From Candidatus Cloacimonadota bacterium (GTDB taxonomy: Bacteria; Cloacimonadota; Cloacimonadia; Cloacimonadales; Cloacimonadaceae), in NCBI GenBank assembly GCA_023392795.1, contig JAEWNJ010000080.1, positions 1 through 28,126 on the forward strand: a stretch of 28,126 bases of DNA, in the 5' to 3' direction. The notes under the pieces are model-generated. The model worked only from the letters and a program-made list of their open reading frames with translations. It did no database searches and was not told where the DNA came from. This document shows positions 14,231-22,851 of the stretch, one piece after another; the stretch's first letter is position 1, and each line of letters begins with the position of its first letter. Made by a program: the position numbers and the translations under genes.

Positions 14231-15568
14231 TCAGGACTTGTACTCCTTGATCTCATCCCGCTCCTGGTCAAATCCGGCTTTCCCCATCAGAGCGTAAGTA
14301 GCTATTTTCCCGGCTTCCACGCCAGGTTGATCGAGGGGATTGATATTGAGCAATTTACCGGTAAACACTGTCTGAATCTCGTACATCATGATGGCTTCAC
14401 CAAGAGTAAGCTCGTCAATCTCGCTAAAGATGAGGTTACAATTCGGGCGCCCCGCTTTGGTAAGGGCTATTTCGGTGGCAAAGCGTTCCGCATTCAGCAG
14501 TTCCGAGAGTTTCTTACCACCCAGGTAGCTAACCTCCGGACGGTCAGGATGCAGATTGGGGATCACATAATCATGCTGGAATTTATCCACAGAAAGGAAG
14601 GTGAACACCTTGTCGGATGGACCTTCGGTGTATAGCTGCACCTGGGAATGTTGATCGGTGGTACCCAAAGCCTTCACCGGAGTTTGCCCCACATAGACTT
14701 CGCGGCCTTTGCGGTCGTAACGTTTACCCAGGCTTTCTGCCCAGAGCTGGCGATACCAATCGGCAAAGTCATACAAAGAATTGCTGTACGGCATCATGAC
14801 GCTGATGTTCTTTCCTTCACGCATATACAGGAAATGCAGGAGACCGTTCAGATAGGCAGGGTTTGCCATGATGTCAGGATTTTCGCAGCGGTTCCGCATC
14901 GTGGAAGCACCCTGGAGCAGCTTGTCGATATCGATGCCGGCAAAGGCCGAGGATAGCAAACCGACATCTGTAAGCACGGAGAAGCGACCGCCAACATTGT
15001 CCGGAACCACAAAGGAAGCGTAGCCTTCCTGATTTATGATCTGTCTCAGAAAGCCCTTTTCCTTGTCCGTGGTAATGATCACGCGCTTGCGATAGTCATG
15101 GGGAAACCTGGTCTTGATCAGATCGAGCAGGATCATGTATCCCGCCATGGTCTCAGCGGTGGTGCCGCTCTTGGTGATCACGTTGAACAGCGTGCGTTCG
15201 AGATCGATCCCGGAAAGGATTTCGTATAGATAGACGGGATCCACGTTATCAAAGACAAATAGCTTTCGCTGTAGGTTCCTTTCGGTTTTGAGCGCGTTGT
15301 AGAGGGCTTTGTTGCCCAGCGCGCTACCGCCAATACCCAGGACGACCATGGTGTCGAAACGGGGATCCAGGGAGGAAACGAAGTCCTTGATCCGGGAAGT
15401 GTCATATTCGGGTAAGCTGTAAAAGCCCAGGATGTCCGATGCCCGGTCACTCTTGATATCCTGATCTGCTTCGTAGCATTTCTGGCTAAAGTCCTGGATT
15501 CTCAGAGGATCAATGGCAGTGGGGATATACCTGTTTGCCAGCAGGTTCCTGTGTTCATAGATCAGCAT
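14231..15568 (-). CDS. pgi: glucose-6-phosphate isomerase
   Basis: A 445-residue cytoplasmic enzyme interconverting glucose 6-phosphate and fructose 6-phosphate. It has the two SIS lobes of the family: VVLGIGGSALGNKALYNAL (75-93), NVITKSGTTAETMAGYMILL (phosphate-binding loop), the signature GGRFSVLTDVGLL, and near the C-terminal part GTTDQHSQVQLYTEGP with the catalytic histidine region. The length fits the shorter bacterial PGI group. A strong GGGAGG site precedes the ATG, which overlaps the ptsI stop (TGATG). Co-expression with the PTS phospho-relay links sugar-phosphate metabolism to that system. Confidence 0.93.
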   Translation of the reverse strand: MLIYEHRNLLANRYIPTAIDPLRIQDFSQKCYEADQDIKSDRASDILGFYSLPEYDTSRIKDFVSSLDPRFDTMVVLGIGGSALGNKALYNALKTERNLQRKLFVFDNVDPVYLYEILSGIDLERTLFNVITKSGTTAETMAGYMILLDLIKTRFPHDYRKRVIITTDKEKGFLRQIINQEGYASFVVPDNVGGRFSVLTDVGLLSSAFAGIDIDKLLQGASTMRNRCENPDIMANPAYLNGLLHFLYMREGKNISVMMPYSNSLYDFADWYRQLWAESLGKRYDRKGREVYVGQTPVKALGTTDQHSQVQLYTEGPSDKVFTFLSVDKFQHDYVIPNLHPDRPEVSYLGGKKLSELLNAERFATEIALTKAGRPNCNLIFSEIDELTLGEAIMMYEIQTVFTGKLLNINPLDQPGVEAGKIATYALMGKAGFDQERDEIKEYKS

Positions 15569-17304
15569 CAGTACCTCCCTGGGGAGCTGTAATAGGGTTT
15601 CAGGGTACGATATACCAATTCATCCACTTGTAGCAGGGAGGTGGAAAAATCGAAGTTCTTCATAATGGTATTAAGCTTGGCGTCACAGTTTTGCACCACA
15701 CTTTTGACTCCATAATGTGATGAGCTGTTTACCGATAGCTCCTTGATCCCCATCCCGATGAGCAGAGGCACATACTCCGGCTGCGAGGCCATTTCACCGC
15801 ATAGAGAGACCGGAATGCCATGCTTGGCAGCATTATCCACCGTAATCCGGATAAGCTTCAGCACAGAAGGATGGTGAGTGATGTAGTAACGGGATACATT
15901 ATCGCAATTACGATCCACGGCCAGCGTGTACTGTGCCAGATCGTTGGTTCCGATCGAGAAGAAATCGCATTCCTTGGCCAGAGCATCGGAGCTGAGAGCG
16001 GCGGATGGGATTTCGATCATGCAGCCGATGGGAATCTCCGAATCATATTTGTGACCCTCGGCGTAAAGATCATTCATGCAGGATACCAGAATGGAGCGTG
16101 CTTCTTTGAAATCATCCACATCGATCACCATGGGAAACATTACTTTCACTTTCCCGAATGCGGAAGCGCGGATGATGGCTCTGAGCTGAGTCTTAAACAG
16201 CTCCGGATGCGCCAGGGAAAAGCGGATACCGCGGCTGCCCAGATAAGGATTCTGCTCATGCGGTGAAGGAATCAGATGCAGCATCTTGTCGCCACCGAGG
16301 TCAAAAGTCCTGATGGTAACAGGAAGCGGAGCCATTTCGGATACTACCTTGCTATAGATCTCAAACTGCTCGTCCTCATTGGGCAAGGAATTGCGGGAAA
16401 GATAGATAAACTCAGTGCGGAAGAGGCCGATGCCATCGCAACCAAGTTCTTTGATCCCGGGTAATTCTTCCGGCAGTCCCATATTTACATAGATGCTCAC
16501 TCGCTGACCGTCCAGAGTGACGGCGTCGGTGGCCTTCAGCTTTTCCTGCTTTTGCTTGATCAATTCTTCCACTTGCAGCTTTTGGGCGTAGTATTCCAGC
16601 ATTTCATCATCCGGATCTACGATCACTTTCGCAGCTTCGGCGTCGATGATCAGCATATCGCCCTCTTTCACATAGCTGCGAATCTCATGGACTCCGTTTA
16701 CCACCGCTATGCCCAAAGCACGGGATATGATGGCGGCATGCGAAGTATTGCTGCAGGTATCGGCTATGAAGGCACGTACACCCTGACGGTGAAGCTTGGA
16801 AACCTGGGAGGGGCTGATCTTGGTAAAAATGGGAATGTACTCCACTCCCAAAGCACTGAAGTCTTCGGATTCCAGACCCAGAAGCTTGCGTAACAGACGA
16901 TTGGAGATGTCATTGTAATCTGCCGCCCGATGCGAAAACATCTCGTTATCCAAACCCTCAAAGAACCTGATCGAGGCAGTAAAGATATCATCCACTGCTT
17001 TGGCTGCAGTCCAATGATCATGATCAATGGCTTCCAGCAGGTTCTTTTGCAGCTCCGGATCTCTGAGGATCTCGATATGAGTATTCAGGATTTCTTTTTC
17101 ACCGTCGTTGGTGATACCGGGTGTGAGCATTGCAGCCAGTTCCGCTTCGCAATCTTTCAAGGCCTGCAGCAGCGATTGCCGCTCTGCTTCCACCTGTTCA
17201 GAGCCGATCTTTTTGGCCGGAATATGTAAAGTCTTGGGTTCGATAAAGACCGCCATTCCCACGGCTAATCCATCAGCAACTCGTTGTCCATGAAGTTCTT
17301 GCAT
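15568..17304 (-). CDS. ptsI: phosphoenolpyruvate-protein phosphotransferase (PTS Enzyme I)
   Basis: A 578-residue Enzyme I, which takes phosphate from phosphoenolpyruvate and passes it to HPr. The N-terminal helical HPr-binding domain is followed by the phosphohistidine domain with His189 in SNTSHAAIISRALGIA, the same position as in E. coli EI. The C-terminal PEP-binding barrel includes GIGLFRTEFIY, GSRGIRFSL and IGTNDLAQYTLAVDRN. There is no N-terminal GAF domain, so it is not the nitrogen-PTS form PtsP. The start uses a GGAG site inside the end of the HPr gene, three bases upstream. No EII permease is found in the window, so the role may be regulatory. Confidence 0.93.
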   Translation of the reverse strand: MQELHGQRVADGLAVGMAVFIEPKTLHIPAKKIGSEQVEAERQSLLQALKDCEAELAAMLTPGITNDGEKEILNTHIEILRDPELQKNLLEAIDHDHWTAAKAVDDIFTASIRFFEGLDNEMFSHRAADYNDISNRLLRKLLGLESEDFSALGVEYIPIFTKISPSQVSKLHRQGVRAFIADTCSNTSHAAIISRALGIAVVNGVHEIRSYVKEGDMLIIDAEAAKVIVDPDDEMLEYYAQKLQVEELIKQKQEKLKATDAVTLDGQRVSIYVNMGLPEELPGIKELGCDGIGLFRTEFIYLSRNSLPNEDEQFEIYSKVVSEMAPLPVTIRTFDLGGDKMLHLIPSPHEQNPYLGSRGIRFSLAHPELFKTQLRAIIRASAFGKVKVMFPMVIDVDDFKEARSILVSCMNDLYAEGHKYDSEIPIGCMIEIPSAALSSDALAKECDFFSIGTNDLAQYTLAVDRNCDNVSRYYITHHPSVLKLIRITVDNAAKHGIPVSLCGEMASQPEYVPLLIGMGIKELSVNSSSHYGVKSVVQNCDAKLNTIMKNFDFSTSLLQVDELVYRTLKPYYSSPGRY

Positions 17305-17307
17305 ATG

Positions 17308-17571
17308 CTATTCTCCAAAACCTTCCGCGATCATCACGGATATCTCATCCAACAGATACTCCTCATCCACGCCATCCGCGATGAGATGCAGGGTACTGCC
17401 ACATTCCGCGGCCAGCATCATCACACCCATGATGCTCTTGCCATTCACTTTGGTCCCGTCTTTTTCGATGAAGAACTCGGAACGATACTTCGTGGCAGCC
17501 CTCACCAGAAGGGCGGAGGGGCGGGCATGTAGCCCCAGTTTATTCTTTACCGTCACTGTCTTGTGCGTCAT
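17308..17571 (-). CDS. ptsH: HPr phosphocarrier protein
   Basis: An 87-residue HPr with both regulatory sites: His15 in KLGLHARPSA (receives phosphate from Enzyme I) and Ser46 in GKSIMGVMMLAA (target of HPr kinase). The frame is open further upstream, but the start at 17571 gives the family length and the canonical MTHKTVTVKNKLG N-terminus. The gene overlaps the end of hprK by 32 bases and lies three bases before ptsI, so the three are translated from one message. With both sites intact, phosphorylation by EI and by HprK can compete on the same molecule. Confidence 0.92.
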   Translation of the reverse strand: MTHKTVTVKNKLGLHARPSALLVRAATKYRSEFFIEKDGTKVNGKSIMGVMMLAAECGSTLHLIADGVDEEYLLDEISVMIAEGFGE

Positions 17572-18520
17572 TCTCAATCTTCTTGTGCAAGGTTTTCTTG
17601 CGAATCTCGGCATGTACTTTTTGGTTAAAATCTTCCGCAGCGTCGTAACCAACACTCTTCAAGATCATATTCATAGCGGCTACTTCCACGATCACCGACA
17701 CGTTTTTACCCGGCGATACCGGCAAGTAGATGATCGGTATCTTTACCCCCAGATGCTCGGCAAAACTATTCGAAAGGCCGATGCGCTCATAATCCATGTT
17801 TTCCTGCCAGGGCATCAGCTCAATCTGCAGATCGATGGTTTTTTGGCGGCGGGTACGCTCGATGCCAAACATGCGTTCCACATTCACAAATCCCACCCCC
17901 CTGATCTCCATGAAATAGCCTAGTTCACGCCCCGGCCGGCCTATCAATTGCTCATCCAGATAACGCAGAGTGATCAGATCATCGCCCACCAGGCTATGTC
18001 CCCGGTGAACCAGATCCAGCGCGCATTCGCTTTTGCCTATGCCGCTTTTCCCGGTGAGCAGGATGCCCAAGCCGAAGACATCAACCAGAGTTGCGTGAAT
18101 GGTCTTTTCCAGGGCAAAGATATCCTGGAGATAGCGGCTGAGATGCTGAATGAGGTTGATAGTGGAAAGACGGCTGGAAAGCAGGGCGATATTGAGATCA
18201 TTGGCCAGATACTCGATCACCGGCGGCAATGTGAGCCCCTTGGTGATGATGATGCAGGGGATATCGGTCTTAAACATATCCCTCACCCTGGCGATCAGTT
18301 CCTCTTCCCGCATGGATTGCAGGTAGCGAACCTCGGTTTCACCAATCACCTGGATCCGTTCCGCAGCAAATACTTCCAAGTATCCTGCCAAGGCCAGACC
18401 CGGCCTGTTTACATGGGGCGAATTGATCTTTTTGGATAAGGTCTCTGGTTCGCTCACCAGAGACAAGGCAAGATCCTTCTTTTTGGCATCGAAGAAATCT
18501 CGGACGGTAATCTCTTTCAT
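17540..18520 (-). CDS. hprK: HPr(Ser) kinase/phosphorylase
   Basis: A 326-residue bifunctional kinase/phosphorylase. It phosphorylates HPr on Ser46 using ATP or pyrophosphate, and removes the phosphate by phosphorolysis. The N-terminal domain (~1-130) is the DRTGG-like region. The C-terminal catalytic domain has Walker A LLTGKSGIGKSECALDLVHR (154-173), GDDLI (179-183) and the HprK signature MEIRGVGFVNVERMFG. The ATG follows an AAGGGG site. It lies 128 bases after hpf, the largest gap in the leftward set, which contains a 12-bp hairpin. The 3' end overlaps ptsH by 32 bases. Confidence 0.92.
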   Translation of the reverse strand: MKEITVRDFFDAKKKDLALSLVSEPETLSKKINSPHVNRPGLALAGYLEVFAAERIQVIGETEVRYLQSMREEELIARVRDMFKTDIPCIIITKGLTLPPVIEYLANDLNIALLSSRLSTINLIQHLSRYLQDIFALEKTIHATLVDVFGLGILLTGKSGIGKSECALDLVHRGHSLVGDDLITLRYLDEQLIGRPGRELGYFMEIRGVGFVNVERMFGIERTRRQKTIDLQIELMPWQENMDYERIGLSNSFAEHLGVKIPIIYLPVSPGKNVSVIVEVAAMNMILKSVGYDAAEDFNQKVHAEIRKKTLHKKIENDAQDSDGKE

Positions 18521-18596
18521 AATCCCCTTGTCTTTCGCTTTTTACCACAATCGCCGGAGTCATGGAATTGCGGAAAGCTTGGTTTCCTGGATTGAT

Positions 18597-18624
18597 GGCC
18601 GGCCTGATACCGATCAAGCCGGCC
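18597..18624 (-). repeat. 12-bp hairpin between hpf and hprK
   Basis: On the minus strand GGCCGGCTTGAT (18624-18613) and ATCAGGCCGGCC (18608-18597) pair over 12 bp with one G-T wobble and a 4-base loop. No T-tract follows, so it is not a typical terminator. A likely role is stabilising the 3' end of an hpf-containing message and separating it from hprK. It shares the GGCCGGC core with the terminator before metK. Confidence 0.6.
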
Positions 18625-18648
18625 GTTATGATGCATATTCTTTACTCT

Positions 18649-19185
18649 TTAGGGCTCAAAGAGTTTGAAGTTCTCATTGTCTTTCTTGACCATCACATTG
18701 ATGCGGTCGGTTTCGATGTTTCTGAAGATGAGGAAGTCTTCCTTCATCTCCTCCATTTTTTCGATAGCTTCATGGGGGTCCATCGCCTCGGTCACCACCC
18801 GTTTGGTTTTCACTGTACGGCGAACGCGATCGGTCTTGTTTACAGTGATGTCCGAAGCACGGGAGAAATCGTCAAAATGATCCTTGAGGGCGCGCTTCTG
18901 GTGGTCAGTAACGCGGTCTTTGAGTTTCTTGATTTGCGCTTCCATCTTGTCTATGGCGCTGTCTATAGTGAGATACATATCCATTTCTTCAGCTTCTGCC
19001 TGCAATCCGAACTTGCCAGCGTGCAGGGAAAGCTCGCAGATGTTGCGGCTGTTTTCCAGCGCCAGCGTTACATGAATGGCAATGATATGGTCGAAGTACT
19101 TCTTCAGCTTGAGGCATGAGCTTTCCACATAGTCCCGGATAGCCTTGGTTAGCTCAAAGTGACGTGCAGTAATGGTAATTTGCAT
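18649..19185 (-). CDS. hpf: ribosome hibernation promoting factor, long form
   Basis: A 178-residue HPF. The N-terminal half is the S30AE ribosome-binding domain (MQITITARHFELTKAIRDYV, CELSLHAGKFGLQAEAEE). The C-terminal ~50 residues (MDPHEAIEKMEEMKEDFLIF, then ETDRINVMVKKDNENFKLFEP) match the dimerisation tail found only in long HPFs, which form 100S disomes without RMF. The start at 19185 is chosen for its AGGAGG site six bases upstream; the longer frame adds unrelated sequence. It silences ribosomes in starvation. Its place beside rpoN and PTS genes mirrors the Proteobacterial cluster, though that one usually has the short form. Confidence 0.92.
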   Translation of the reverse strand: MQITITARHFELTKAIRDYVESSCLKLKKYFDHIIAIHVTLALENSRNICELSLHAGKFGLQAEAEEMDMYLTIDSAIDKMEAQIKKLKDRVTDHQKRALKDHFDDFSRASDITVNKTDRVRRTVKTKRVVTEAMDPHEAIEKMEEMKEDFLIFRNIETDRINVMVKKDNENFKLFEP

Positions 19186-19198
19186 GTGATCCTCCTGT

Positions 19199-20599
19199 TT
19201 AGATTTTGTGAATGGAGAGGTCCAGCAGATCCTCCACAGATTCCATGATTGCTTCAGACAAGGTTGGGTGGGCAAACACGATATCGTGGATGTCTTCTGC
19301 TTTCATTTTATTGGCGATCATGATGGTGCCCTGAGCAATCAGCTCCGCTGCCTGCGGTCCCATGATGTGCATACCCACGAGTTCGCCCTTGTCTTTGCGG
19401 GCGATGGTTTTTACAAAACCTTGGGTTGACGACATGGCCATGGCTTTACCGCTGGCTGAAAAGGGGAATTTGCCAATTATGATCTCGCCGAAAACTTCTT
19501 TGGCTTGTGCTTCCGTATAGCCTACAGAAGCGATTTCGGGATTGGTAAAAGTGCAACGGGGAATATCCGTGTATGACAAGGGGTGAAGGGGTTTGGCCTC
19601 CCCCGTGATCTGAGCCTTGATATGTTCCACTGCCAGAAGACCCTGCTTGGAGGCCGTATGTGCCAATTGCAGCTTCGCAGTGAGATCACCAATGGCATAG
19701 ATGTCGGGAATATTGGTGCGCATATAGTCATCGATCACCACCGCGCCGCGCTGACGGGTCAACTCAAACCCTTCGGTCTGAATATCGAAGACCGGTTCCC
19801 GGCCGACAGAGAGCAGCACTTTTTCGGCTTCAAGCTCGTTGTCGTCACTGAGCTGCAGGATCTGTCTGCCCTCAATGCTTTGGATGCTCTTCACCCCCAC
19901 ATTCAGCATTACCTTGATCCCGCTCTTCTTAAAGGCAATGGCCAGCCGCTTGGAGATTTCTTCATCCTCCAGCGCGATCAGGCGGGGCAGAAACTCGACA
20001 ATAGTCACCTGAACCCCGAGCGTGGCGTAGATAGAGGCAAATTCGCATCCGATCACTCCTCCGCCCACCACAGCGAGGCTTTTGGGCAGAGAATCCAGCT
20101 TCAGGATGCCGGTGGAACTGAGCACGTTTACTTCGTCGATCGTGATGCCAGGCAGGCTCTTGGAGGTGCTGCCGGTAGCCAGGATAATGTATTGGGCTCC
20201 GATGGAATTGCCATCCGCCATCTGAAGTTCATAAGCTCCAGATGTCTTGCTGATCCGGGTTACGGCGCTATTGTATACTGGGATTTTCCGCTTGCGATAA
20301 AGATACTCAATGCCGCCAACCAGAGATTCCACGATGGTATTCTTGCGCTCCCAGATAGCTTTGTAATCGGGAGTGAAATCCACAGCGGGCAATCCGTAGC
20401 TCTCGCTTTCCTGGATCTCTCTAACCAGTTCGGCTGATTTGACCAGAGTCTTGGTGGGGATGCATCCCCAATTCAGACACACGCCGCCCAGGCGCTCTTT
20501 TTCCACCACAGCGACAGGGATGCCATACTGCGATAGCCTGATGGCGGATTCATAGCCCCCTGGTCCGCCGCCTACTACGATAACTTGATAATTCTCCAA
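19199..20599 (-). CDS. lpdA: dihydrolipoamide dehydrogenase
   Basis: A 466-residue flavoprotein disulfide reductase, the E3 subunit that reoxidises lipoamide in 2-oxo-acid dehydrogenase complexes or the glycine cleavage system. Seen: the FAD-binding VVGGGPGGYESAIRL (8-22), the redox disulfide GGVCLNWGCIPTK with Cys41 and Cys46, the NAD-binding VVGGGVIGCEFASIYA, the second FAD motif IYAIGDL, and the C-terminal AHPTLSEA with the catalytic His-Pro. Spacing C-x4-C is right for E3. The start is TTG, six bases after an AGAGG site. It is inserted between rpoN and hpf; no E1 or E2 partner is present in the window. Confidence 0.9.
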   Translation of the reverse strand: MENYQVIVVGGGPGGYESAIRLSQYGIPVAVVEKERLGGVCLNWGCIPTKTLVKSAELVREIQESESYGLPAVDFTPDYKAIWERKNTIVESLVGGIEYLYRKRKIPVYNSAVTRISKTSGAYELQMADGNSIGAQYIILATGSTSKSLPGITIDEVNVLSSTGILKLDSLPKSLAVVGGGVIGCEFASIYATLGVQVTIVEFLPRLIALEDEEISKRLAIAFKKSGIKVMLNVGVKSIQSIEGRQILQLSDDNELEAEKVLLSVGREPVFDIQTEGFELTRQRGAVVIDDYMRTNIPDIYAIGDLTAKLQLAHTASKQGLLAVEHIKAQITGEAKPLHPLSYTDIPRCTFTNPEIASVGYTEAQAKEVFGEIIIGKFPFSASGKAMAMSSTQGFVKTIARKDKGELVGMHIMGPQAAELIAQGTIMIANKMKAEDIHDIVFAHPTLSEAIMESVEDLLDLSIHKI

Positions 20600-20608
20600 G
20601 ATATACCT

Positions 20609-22069
20609 CTATTTTCTTCTTAATCTGCTATTCAGGATGCCCAGTTCATCGCGGTATTTGGCGATGATCCGGCGTGAAATATTCAGGCCTTCAGCCTTCA
20701 GGCGTTCCACCAGATCCTGATCCGACAGCGGTTTGCGTTTGTTCTCATTTTCCACCAGGCGTAGGATGCAGGATTTCACTTTCTGCCGGGAGATGTTCTC
20801 GTAGTTATCATCCCGTCCGGCTGTGGAGGTAAAGAAATCCTTGAAAGCAAAGATGCCATAAGGCGTTTCGGCATATTTATACTTCACCACGCGACTGATC
20901 GTGGATTCGCTTTTCCCCAGATCCTGCGCGATCACGCTGTAGGTTAGGGGCTGCATGATGCCGCTGCCATTGTAAAAAAAGTCGTATTGGTGCTTCACGA
21001 TGGAGAGGGAAACCTGCTCAAGAGTACGCATCCGCATATAGATGGATTTGATCAGAAACTTGGCGCTGTTGATACGTTCCCGCACAAAGGAGGTGGTCTC
21101 CTTGTCAAAATATCCCCGGTTTATCATCTTACGATAGTGGGGTGAGATGATGATATTGGGAGTGATGTGATCGTTGATAATCACCACATATTCCCCATCG
21201 ATGATCTTGAGCGTAACGTCTGGATAGACGTATGCCGCATTACTCTGTAAAATGCGCAATCCCGGTTTGGGATCGAGCTTGGATATCTGTTCTCTGGCCG
21301 CCATGATCGTCTCTTCGGACACATTGAAGAATGATGCGATCTTTTGATAGCGGCGATGGATGAGGTTTTCAAACTGCTCGCAGACCATCCCGCAGATGAT
21401 CCTGTTTTCCTGTTGCTCCTCGGTTAGCTGAGCCATCAGGCATTCCGAGATATTGCGGGCGGTGATGCCCTGAGGGGAGAGATTCATCACGATCCGATGA
21501 AGCTCCGCGGCGCGGGCTGGATTGATCTGAAAGCGTCTGGCTACTGCTTCGATGTTGTATTTTTCGGGCAGGAACCCGTAAACATCGCAGCTATCCACCA
21601 ATTCGGTGATGAAATCCACTTCATTTTCAGGCAGGTTGAGCGGATAAAGCTGCTCCAGATAGGTCTCTTTGCTGTTTCCTTCATAACGGATCAGCGATTC
21701 CCCGTGATCGCCCTCCGCTTCCGAGCGGCTGTAATCTCCGGAGCCGGAGTGATAGTCGTTCCATTGGTCCAGGATTTCGGTTAGCTCACGGGCTTCAGCC
21801 ACCGTTTCGCTCTGCGCTTCGGGTGAATCCACGTCCTCCAGGGGAGTATTGCTCTCGGGAGCGCTCTGTTCGTAGGGAGCTTCCTCCAGATCCTCTTCGT
21901 CTTTTTCATCCCGCAATTCCAGCAGAGGATTGGTTTCCAATTCTTGCTTGATATAGCTTTCAAGCTCCAAAATGGGCAGGGCCAGCATTTTCAAGGATTG
22001 CAGCATCTTGGGCTTGAGAGCAAGCTCCTGTTTCTGCTTCAAGGCTATATGCTGATTCATTCCGCTCAT
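20609..22069 (-). CDS. rpoN: RNA polymerase sigma-54 factor
   Basis: A 486-residue sigma-54, which needs an AAA+ activator to open promoters of the GG-N10-GC type. Region I (~4-50) is the Gln/Leu-rich activator-interacting segment, with LKPKMLQSLKMLALPILELE and ELETNPLLEL. An acidic region II (~55-95, with DEKDEEDLEEAP) follows, then the core-binding domain (~140-300), the DNA-binding HTH, and the RpoN box near the end, here SRRIIAKYRDELGI instead of the usual ARRTVAKYRE. The ATG overlaps the lptB stop (ATGA); a second Met three codons later is also possible. No sigma-54 activator is encoded in the window. Confidence 0.92.
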   Translation of the reverse strand: MSGMNQHIALKQKQELALKPKMLQSLKMLALPILELESYIKQELETNPLLELRDEKDEEDLEEAPYEQSAPESNTPLEDVDSPEAQSETVAEARELTEILDQWNDYHSGSGDYSRSEAEGDHGESLIRYEGNSKETYLEQLYPLNLPENEVDFITELVDSCDVYGFLPEKYNIEAVARRFQINPARAAELHRIVMNLSPQGITARNISECLMAQLTEEQQENRIICGMVCEQFENLIHRRYQKIASFFNVSEETIMAAREQISKLDPKPGLRILQSNAAYVYPDVTLKIIDGEYVVIINDHITPNIIISPHYRKMINRGYFDKETTSFVRERINSAKFLIKSIYMRMRTLEQVSLSIVKHQYDFFYNGSGIMQPLTYSVIAQDLGKSESTISRVVKYKYAETPYGIFAFKDFFTSTAGRDDNYENISRQKVKSCILRLVENENKRKPLSDQDLVERLKAEGLNISRRIIAKYRDELGILNSRLRRK

Positions 22070-22815
22070 AATCTCTGCTCAAAAGGGCTCATCGAGAACC
22101 TTTCTCCTAAATATAGCTGTCGGGCTTTTTCATCGTGGATAAGTTCATTTGCCACTCCGGATACGATGATCTTACCTTCATAGATAATATAAGCCCGATT
22201 CACGATTTTCAAAGTCTCAATTACGTTATGATCAGTGATCATCACGCCGATTTGCTTCTCACGCAGTTTATCGATGATGTCCTGGATATCGGACACCGCG
22301 ATGGGATCCACGCCGGCAAATGGCTCATCCATAAAGATGAAGGTGGGCTTGGTCACCAGGGCCCGGGTGATCTCCAGCTTTCTGCGTTCACCCCCGGATA
22401 GTGTGTATGCCTTCTGTTTGGCCAGTTTGCTTAGGTTCAGTTCCCCAAGCGCTTCTTCCAGGATCTGCGGCCGTTGTTTCCGGGGAATCTTGAGGGTCTC
22501 CAGAATGGCCAGCACGTTATCTTCCACACTGAGTTTGGCAAAGATGGAGGGGGCCTGAGCCAGATAGCCCATGCCCATGCGAGCCCGTTTGAACATGGCC
22601 TTGTGAGTGATATCGTGATCATCGAGGAACACCTTGCCTTTGTTTGGCTTGGCCAGACCGATGATCATATAAAAAGTGGTGGTTTTGCCGGCACCATTGG
22701 GGCCAAGGATGCCAACTACTTCTCCCTGATTGATTTCCAAGCTGAGATCGTTCACCACGGTCCGCTTTCCGTATATCTTCACGAGATTCTGCGCTCTAAT
22801 TTTATGCAATTCCAT
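22066..22815 (-). CDS. lptB: LPS export ABC transporter ATP-binding protein
   Basis: A 249-residue ABC ATPase of the LptB type. It powers extraction of LPS from the inner membrane by the LptB2FGC complex. Seen: Walker A GPNGAGKTT (38-46), the LptB-typical YLAQAPSIFAKLSVEDNV around the Q-loop, signature LSGGERRKLEITRAL, Walker B FIFMDEPFAGVDPIAV, and switch ITDHNV. The ATG at 22815 is chosen over an in-frame TTG at 22851 because it gives the canonical N-terminus; neither has a ribosome binding site, and a promoter ends right before this ATG. The permeases LptF and LptG are not in the window. Confidence 0.93.
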   Translation of the reverse strand: MELHKIRAQNLVKIYGKRTVVNDLSLEINQGEVVGILGPNGAGKTTTFYMIIGLAKPNKGKVFLDDHDITHKAMFKRARMGMGYLAQAPSIFAKLSVEDNVLAILETLKIPRKQRPQILEEALGELNLSKLAKQKAYTLSGGERRKLEITRALVTKPTFIFMDEPFAGVDPIAVSDIQDIIDKLREKQIGVMITDHNVIETLKIVNRAYIIYEGKIIVSGVANELIHDEKARQLYLGERFSMSPFEQRL

Positions 22816-22822
22816 AGTAAAT

Positions 22823-22851
22823 ATAGTAATAAAAGTCCTGCTTTCTGTCAA
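22823..22851 (-). promoter_or_regulatory. internal promoter giving a leaderless lptB transcript
   Basis: On the minus strand TTGACA (22846-22851), exactly 17 bases, then TACTAT (22823-22828). The ATG of lptB begins eight bases after the -10 box, so the predicted start falls at or next to the A of the ATG. It overlaps the lptA stop codon. It is one of the best sigma-70 matches in the window. Confidence 0.6.

Noticed and set aside
19583..20437. Rightward 284-codon open frame opposite lpdA
   Set aside because: Antisense to a well-conserved flavoprotein with all motifs intact; composition is that of a reversed coding strand.
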